Positions 7,338 to 11,041 of a DNA stretch of 11,041 bases are shown here, piece after piece. The notes under the pieces were generated by a model that was not told the DNA's origin, made no database searches, and saw only the letters and a program-made list of their open reading frames with translations. Position 1 is the first letter of the stretch. Every line of letters begins with the position of its first letter. The position numbers were made by a program, and so were the translations under genes. The stretch spans positions 1-11,041 of the forward strand of contig JASLNQ010000048.1 of the NCBI GenBank assembly GCA_030745955.1. Reading direction: 5' to 3'. Source of the DNA: Dehalococcoidia bacterium (lineage in GTDB: Bacteria; Chloroflexota; Dehalococcoidia; UBA1151; UBA1328).

Positions 7338-8825
7338 TCAATCCGATGGCGGTTCGGGCAGCGTGATCACCCGAAGCAGGTTGGTGGTGCCCGGGATTCC
7401 AATCGGCAATCCCATCACCGTCACGACCACATCACCCTCTCTCGCGATCCCACTTTCCAGGGCCAGTTCCGATCCCGCTTGAAACATGTCCTGGACCGTG
7501 TCGAACCTCTGTGCGATGACCGGGATCACCCCCCAGCGGAGCGACAGTTTCGCACCGGCCCGAAAATCAGGACTGCACGCAAAAAGCGGTCTTGACGGGC
7601 GATAGGCCGCCACCCGCCCTGCAGTGCTACCGGATTCGGTGAACGCAACTATTGCCCTGGCGTTCAGGCTGGTGGCCGCCACCACGGCCCCGTCTGCAAT
7701 TGCATCGTCGACATCGAGCCCGCCCTTCAAGGCTGCAGCCCGGCGGCGTTCGGCCAGCATCGGATACTCGAGATACGACTCGGCCCTTTTGGCGATGCGC
7801 GCCATGGCGTTTACCGACCGGAACGGGTACTTCCCGATGGAGGTTTCGCCCGAGAGCATGATCGCATCAGTCCCGTCCCTGATCGCGTTGTACACGTCGG
7901 TCGCCTCGGCGCGGGTGGGCGAAGGCTGCTCGATCATCGATTCAAGCATTTGCGTGGCGGTAATGACCGGCTTTCCGATCTCGTTGGCCATTCGAATGAT
8001 TTGCTTCTGGACGCTCGGCACCCGCTCGAACGGCAGTTCAACGCCCAGGTCGCCACGGGCCACCATCACGGCGTCGGACTCCTCGAGTATCCCGGCAAGG
8101 TTGTCGACAGCCTACTGGATCTCGATTTTGGCGACCAGCTGTAGATTTTTGCCGACCTTTTCCAGCCGGGTGCGTACCCGCTGCACGTCGCTGGTATCGC
8201 GAACATACGAAAGGCCGACAAAATCGATGTCCGACGCTTCGACGAACTTAAGGGCTTCTTCGGTTTCAGGAGTGAAGTAGTCGAGGGTCGACGTGTTGCC
8301 CGGTGCAGTTACCGCCCTGTTGGGTTTCATCGCACCGCCCAGGGTTACCCGGCAGCTTATGTCAGTCCCCTCAATGCTCTCGACTCGCAGTTCGACGGCC
8401 CCTTCGTCGATCAGTATCCGCGAGCCCTGCGATACGTCTGCGTGCAGACCTACCGGCCAGACATTGGCGCGCTCAGAGCTGCCCGCACACGGCTCGACCT
8501 GGAGAACTATGGTCTGACCGGTCGAAAGTGAAATTGCCTCCCGGACCATCTCTCCGACACGGTACTTCGGGCCCGGGAGGTCGGCGAGTATCCCTACCGG
8601 CGCACCCATCTCGCTCGCGGCGTCCCGCAGCATCTTGACATAGGCGCTGTGGTCATCAGGTGATCCATGGCTGAGGTTCAACCTCCCGACCGACATCCCC
8701 GAACGGATCAGTCGCTTTATTCGCGATGGCGTCCCGGTCGCCGGCCCGATTGTGCAGACGATGCGAGTGCGGGCACGGCGTTTCAGAAACGGTTGAAGGA
8801 AATAGGAACTTGTGGGGTCGGGCAA
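7338..8825 (-). pseudogene. pyk: Pyruvate kinase interrupted by an in-frame TAG
   Basis: Pyruvate kinase, the last ATP-forming step of glycolysis (phosphoenolpyruvate plus ADP to pyruvate plus ATP). The frame is 495 codons long and continuous except for TAG at codon 238 (8114-8112). Before it: CTIGPAT, RLNLSHG (R48, N50, S52), DLPGPKYRVG in place of the usual DTKGPEIR-type motif, the B domain (about 85-175), and catalytic AKIE with K233 and metal ligand E235. After it: MVARGDLGVE with metal ligand D259, TATQMLESM with T291, ETSIGKYPF, then a complete C-terminal domain ending GTTNLLRVITLP. The TAG falls where the family has Glu in KIENQEG, one base change from GAG. The TTG start at 8825 has GGAG six bases upstream; an in-frame ATG at 8999 would add 58 unlike residues. 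Either a recent nonsense mutation or a sequence error. If real, the 237-residue product lacks D259 and the C-terminal domain. Confidence 0.9.
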
Positions 8826-8831
8826 GCGATA

Positions 8832-8835
8832 CTCC
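8832..8835 (-). promoter_or_regulatory. Ribosome binding site fixing the pyruvate kinase start
   Basis: On the minus strand GGAG lies six bases before TTG at 8825. It favours this start over the in-frame ATG at 8999, and it gives a product that begins about 20 residues before RIVCTIGPAT, as expected for this enzyme. Confidence 0.6.
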
Positions 8836-8940
8836 GGAAGATCAGGGAAGGCGGTCAACCACCGTCGTGGTCTGTACCGAGGATACACACTCCAGGCGGC
8901 CTGGAACCCGTCTCGTGGACGGCGACGGCACCATGCAGAT

Positions 8941-8968
8941 TTGACACCATATTTCACAGGTCTACCAT
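8941..8968 (+). promoter_or_regulatory. Sigma-70-type promoter for the zinc-ribbon gene
   Basis: A perfect TTGACA at 8941-8946, a 16-base spacer and TACCAT at 8963-8968 (four of six matches to TATAAT, including both outer pairs) point rightward. Transcription would begin near 8975, giving a leader of about 45 bases before the GTG at 9021. It lies in the divergent gap next to the pyruvate kinase gene; no good leftward promoter was found there. Confidence 0.5.
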
Positions 8969-9020
8969 TCACTGGAGAGTCCGGCACCCATCCGACCATC
9001 GCTAATCCCAGGATCGCTAC

Positions 9021-9722
9021 GTGACAATCGCAAAATCGCTACTATCGCTTCAAGAAACGGACCAGGCTCTCGCACTGAGGCGCCGCGACTATCGAGAGGT
9101 TGAGACCGAACTCAAATCGGAAGGCGGGCTCCCCGATCTGCGTGACAGCTGTGAAAGGTTCAGGGTCCGGGAGCTTGAATCCAAGGTAGAGACCGCCCGG
9201 CTCGAGTCGGAACTCGCCACGCTCAAAGAGAAAGTTACCGAACTTGAATCAAGGCTCTACGGCGGTGCGATTACCAACGTTCGTGAATTGACTGCCATTG
9301 AGACGGAGCACTCGTCCGCCCGTCGAAACCTGGCACAGGTGGAAGAATCGATAGCGCCCGCCGAGGTCGCAGCGGAGCACGCTCGACAGCAATTTGAAGA
9401 ACTCACGAAAGAACTCGCTGAAAAAGAAGATCACTGGAACGCCCGGCGTCTCGAGCTACGACATGAACTGGTCAGGGTCGGCACCGAGTACAACGAGATG
9501 CTCGAAACCAGGAAAACCGACGCGCTCGAAATACCGAAAGACGACCTGGCACGCTACGATCGCCTGTTCCGTTCCAACCGCGGTATCGCAATCGTCCGTG
9601 TCGAACGCGGCGTGTGCCAGGGCTGCGCGGTCCGGCTCCCGGTTGGCGAGCTTACCCGACTCCGAAACGCCGATGGCCCCATTCCCTGCAGTTGCGGCAG
9701 GGCGCTCATCACTGAAGCGTAA
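9021..9722 (+). CDS. CT398-like coiled-coil protein with C-terminal C4 zinc ribbon
   Basis: A 233-residue protein of the CT398/zf-RING_7-type family: a long antiparallel coiled coil followed by a zinc ribbon, proposed in general terms to bind nucleic acid or act as an adaptor. Residues 10-160 are heptad-rich and highly charged. They include the conserved hinge YGGAITNVREL (80-90), matching the family's LYxGxVxNxREL pattern, and the later segment NRGIAIVRVERGVCQGC. The ribbon has C199 and C202, then C223 and C225 in CSCGRAL. Relatives usually end CxxCGRIL, so one residue is missing between the last two cysteines. The GTG start has AGGA seven bases upstream and a sigma-70-like promoter at 8941-8968. 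The recombinase-like gene begins on the codon right after the TAA, in the same frame, so the two are surely co-transcribed. Confidence 0.88.
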   Translation: MTIAKSLLSLQETDQALALRRRDYREVETELKSEGGLPDLRDSCERFRVRELESKVETARLESELATLKEKVTELESRLYGGAITNVRELTAIETEHSSARRNLAQVEESIAPAEVAAEHARQQFEELTKELAEKEDHWNARRLELRHELVRVGTEYNEMLETRKTDALEIPKDDLARYDRLFRSNRGIAIVRVERGVCQGCAVRLPVGELTRLRNADGPIPCSCGRALITEA

Positions 9723-11041
9723 TTGCGGGCGGTTGGATTCCATAGCGAACCCGTTACCGGCACTGACGCGTCTCCGGACTCCGGAGGCGTTTTCGCGCAG
9801 GGCGACTGGCTAAGCCCGCGCGCAGAGATCGAACTCTACTGTCAGCGGAACGGGCACCAGGTGGTTGCATGGTACGGGCCGGCCGAGGACGAGGTACCAG
9901 GCGATTTCGACGCCCGCCACGACCGGTTCCGGCAGATGATCGCGTCATTCACCGGCCCGGACGCTCGGCTGGCGCTGGTCCTGGTGCCTGATGCGGCCCA
10001 CTTCGCTGAAGATCTCGAAACACTCGTCTCCCGCCTGCTCGAGCTGGACCAGCTGGGCACTGAGGTTAGGTGCACCGATCCCGACCGCCCCGACGCCCTG
10101 CAAAGCGGCGAGGAACTGCTGGGGCTGGGCGGCAGGTCGCCACAACGGCAGGCCAGGATCCGTGACGCCATCATCGCCAAGGCATCACGCGGAGAAGTGC
10201 TGGGCCGAACACCTTACGGCTACGAGGCGGGTGCAGACGGCCTGCTCAAACCGGTGCCGGGTGAGGTCGAGTTTGTCCAGGAAATCTTCAAGACATATGC
10301 GGGACCCTGGTACCGCGAGGGTTCGAAACCAGCCGGTGGACCGGGTATGCGGGCGATAGCGCGGTCGCTGAACGACCGTGGATTACGTACTCGTACCGGT
10401 CGTCCATGGTCGGCGCTTGCGATCGCGGGAATCCTGAAAAACCGTACCTACCTCGGTACTTATACCCGCTACGGGGTGCGGATCGCCGGGAGTCACGAAC
10501 CGCTGGTTGATCGCGAGATATTCAATCGGGCCGAGGCGGTCACCCGGATGCGAACGCCCGTACGAAAGCAGGCCGCTGAAATCCCGTATCTGCTGGGTGG
10601 AGTGGCACGCTGCGACCTGTGCGGCCGTGGCCTGTCCGGGCTCACACGACGCAGGTCGTGGAAGCGGTCCGACGGCACCACGGTGAACCGGTCTTATCGC
10701 TATTACGAATGCCCATCACGGGACGCTCGCAGGGAACGGAATGAGAGTGCCGCCCGGCATTCATCGTGGCACGCCGCCGAGTTGGAGCAGGCGGTGCTGC
10801 AAAACATCGAACGATGGGGTGAGCGGGTGAAGAAGAAGCTGCGCCCCGTCATCGGTGATAGCGCTGCAAGTGAAATCGCCGACGCGGAGCGGGACTTCAA
10901 CCGTGCTGTTCGCACGGTGGCTTCGGCTTACGGCACGCTCAGGGACCTGTCGGCACCGTTGAAGAGGCTCGAGAACGCACGGGCGGGCTCAGGTCCGCAG
11001 GCAGCCGAGAAAACGGATGTCGACCGGCTGCTGCTCGATGT
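9723..11041 (+). CDS. Serine-recombinase-like protein with degenerate catalytic domain, 3' end beyond the window
   Basis: A large-serine-recombinase-like protein, open for 439 codons to the right edge. Residues 1-125 have the outline of a resolvase domain: first strand MRAVGFHS, an Arg-rich helix and QVVAWY, then DFDARHDRFRQMI and LALVLV. However, the motif normally reading YxRxS is GFHS, and the DRLSR-type motif is replaced by PDAAHFAED (89-97), so both active-site arginines are gone. After a short linker helix (139-158) comes an intact Recombinase domain (about 160-275: GRTPYGYE, GMRAIARSLNDRG, LKNRTYLG, PLVDREIFNRAE). A recombinase zinc ribbon follows (290-357), with C297 and C300, C330, and a His-rich segment in place of the fourth Cys. 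A charged coiled-coil region starts near 365. TTG at 9723 fits the first resolvase strand; GAAG five bases upstream is a weak ribosome site. Probably a DNA-binding protein without recombinase activity. Confidence 0.85.
   Translation, partial: MRAVGFHSEPVTGTDASPDSGGVFAQGDWLSPRAEIELYCQRNGHQVVAWYGPAEDEVPGDFDARHDRFRQMIASFTGPDARLALVLVPDAAHFAEDLETLVSRLLELDQLGTEVRCTDPDRPDALQSGEELLGLGGRSPQRQARIRDAIIAKASRGEVLGRTPYGYEAGADGLLKPVPGEVEFVQEIFKTYAGPWYREGSKPAGGPGMRAIARSLNDRGLRTRTGRPWSALAIAGILKNRTYLGTYTRYGVRIAGSHEPLVDREIFNRAEAVTRMRTPVRKQAAEIPYLLGGVARCDLCGRGLSGLTRRRSWKRSDGTTVNRSYRYYECPSRDARRERNESAARHSSWHAAELEQAVLQNIERWGERVKKKLRPVIGDSAASEIADAERDFNRAVRTVASAYGTLRDLSAPLKRLENARAGSGPQAAEKTDVDRLLLD

Noticed and set aside
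8112..8114. TAG in pyruvate kinase as a recoded pyrrolysine or other sense codon
   Set aside because: TAG is used as the ordinary stop of at least four genes here (at 2518, 4313, 5726 and 7141), and no suppressor tRNA or pyl gene is in the window. A nonsense change or sequence error is simpler.
8826..8999. N-terminal extension of pyruvate kinase up to ATG 8999
   Set aside because: The added 58 residues are Arg/Pro/Trp-rich and unlike any kinase N-terminus; TTG at 8825 has a better ribosome site and the extension would cover the rightward promoter.
9723..11041. Active prophage or integrative element integrase
   Set aside because: No att-like repeats, phage genes or tRNA target nearby, the catalytic residues are missing, and the gene is coupled to a chromosomal-type gene.

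Overview
The window is a GC-rich (roughly 60%) bacterial chromosomal segment with nine protein-coding loci, two of them cut by the window edges. The gene set (MA-type metallopeptidase, Thr/Pro-rich lipoprotein, MoxR-DUF58-DUF4129 operon, CT398-like zinc-ribbon protein followed by a recombinase-like gene) and the heavy use of GTG/TTG starts fit an uncultured Chloroflexota bacterium, perhaps a SAR202-like lineage. That assignment is an inference from style and family content, not a match I could run. I see no rRNA, tRNA, CRISPR array, insertion sequence or replication origin.

Layout. (1) 1-1309, minus: secreted gluzincin metallopeptidase with HELAH and NEGLA motifs, C-terminus beyond the left edge. 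(2) 1310-1609: divergent control region with two inverted repeats. (3) 1610-3146, plus: FAA-hydrolase-fold enzyme, then 10 bases later a small lipoprotein of unknown function. (4) 3300-7141, plus: tight operon of MoxR AAA+ ATPase, DUF58 membrane protein and multi-TM DUF4129 protein, with gaps of 0 and -1 base. (5) 7142-7337: convergent intergenic stretch, very GC-rich and full of inverted repeats. (6) 7338-8825, minus: pyruvate kinase with its reading frame broken by one in-frame TAG. (7) 8826-9020: divergent promoter region. (8) 9021-9722, plus: coiled-coil/zinc-ribbon protein of the CT398 type. (9) 9723-11041, plus: a large serine-recombinase-like protein, starting on the codon after the previous stop and running off the right edge.

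How the genes fit together. The MoxR-DUF58-DUF4129 trio is a recurrent cell-envelope module: a cytoplasmic ATPase thought to remodel or activate partners, a membrane-anchored DUF58 protein and a polytopic membrane protein with a cytoplasmic C-terminal domain. The lipoprotein and secreted peptidase next to it also act outside the cytoplasmic membrane, but nothing shows that they share its pathway.

The two most interesting signals are at the right end. The pyruvate kinase is conserved along its whole length except that the Glu codon after the catalytic KIE motif is an amber stop. The recombinase-like protein keeps its DNA-binding Recombinase and zinc-ribbon domains, but its N-terminal resolvase domain has lost the active-site arginines, which suggests a domesticated, non-catalytic DNA-binding protein.
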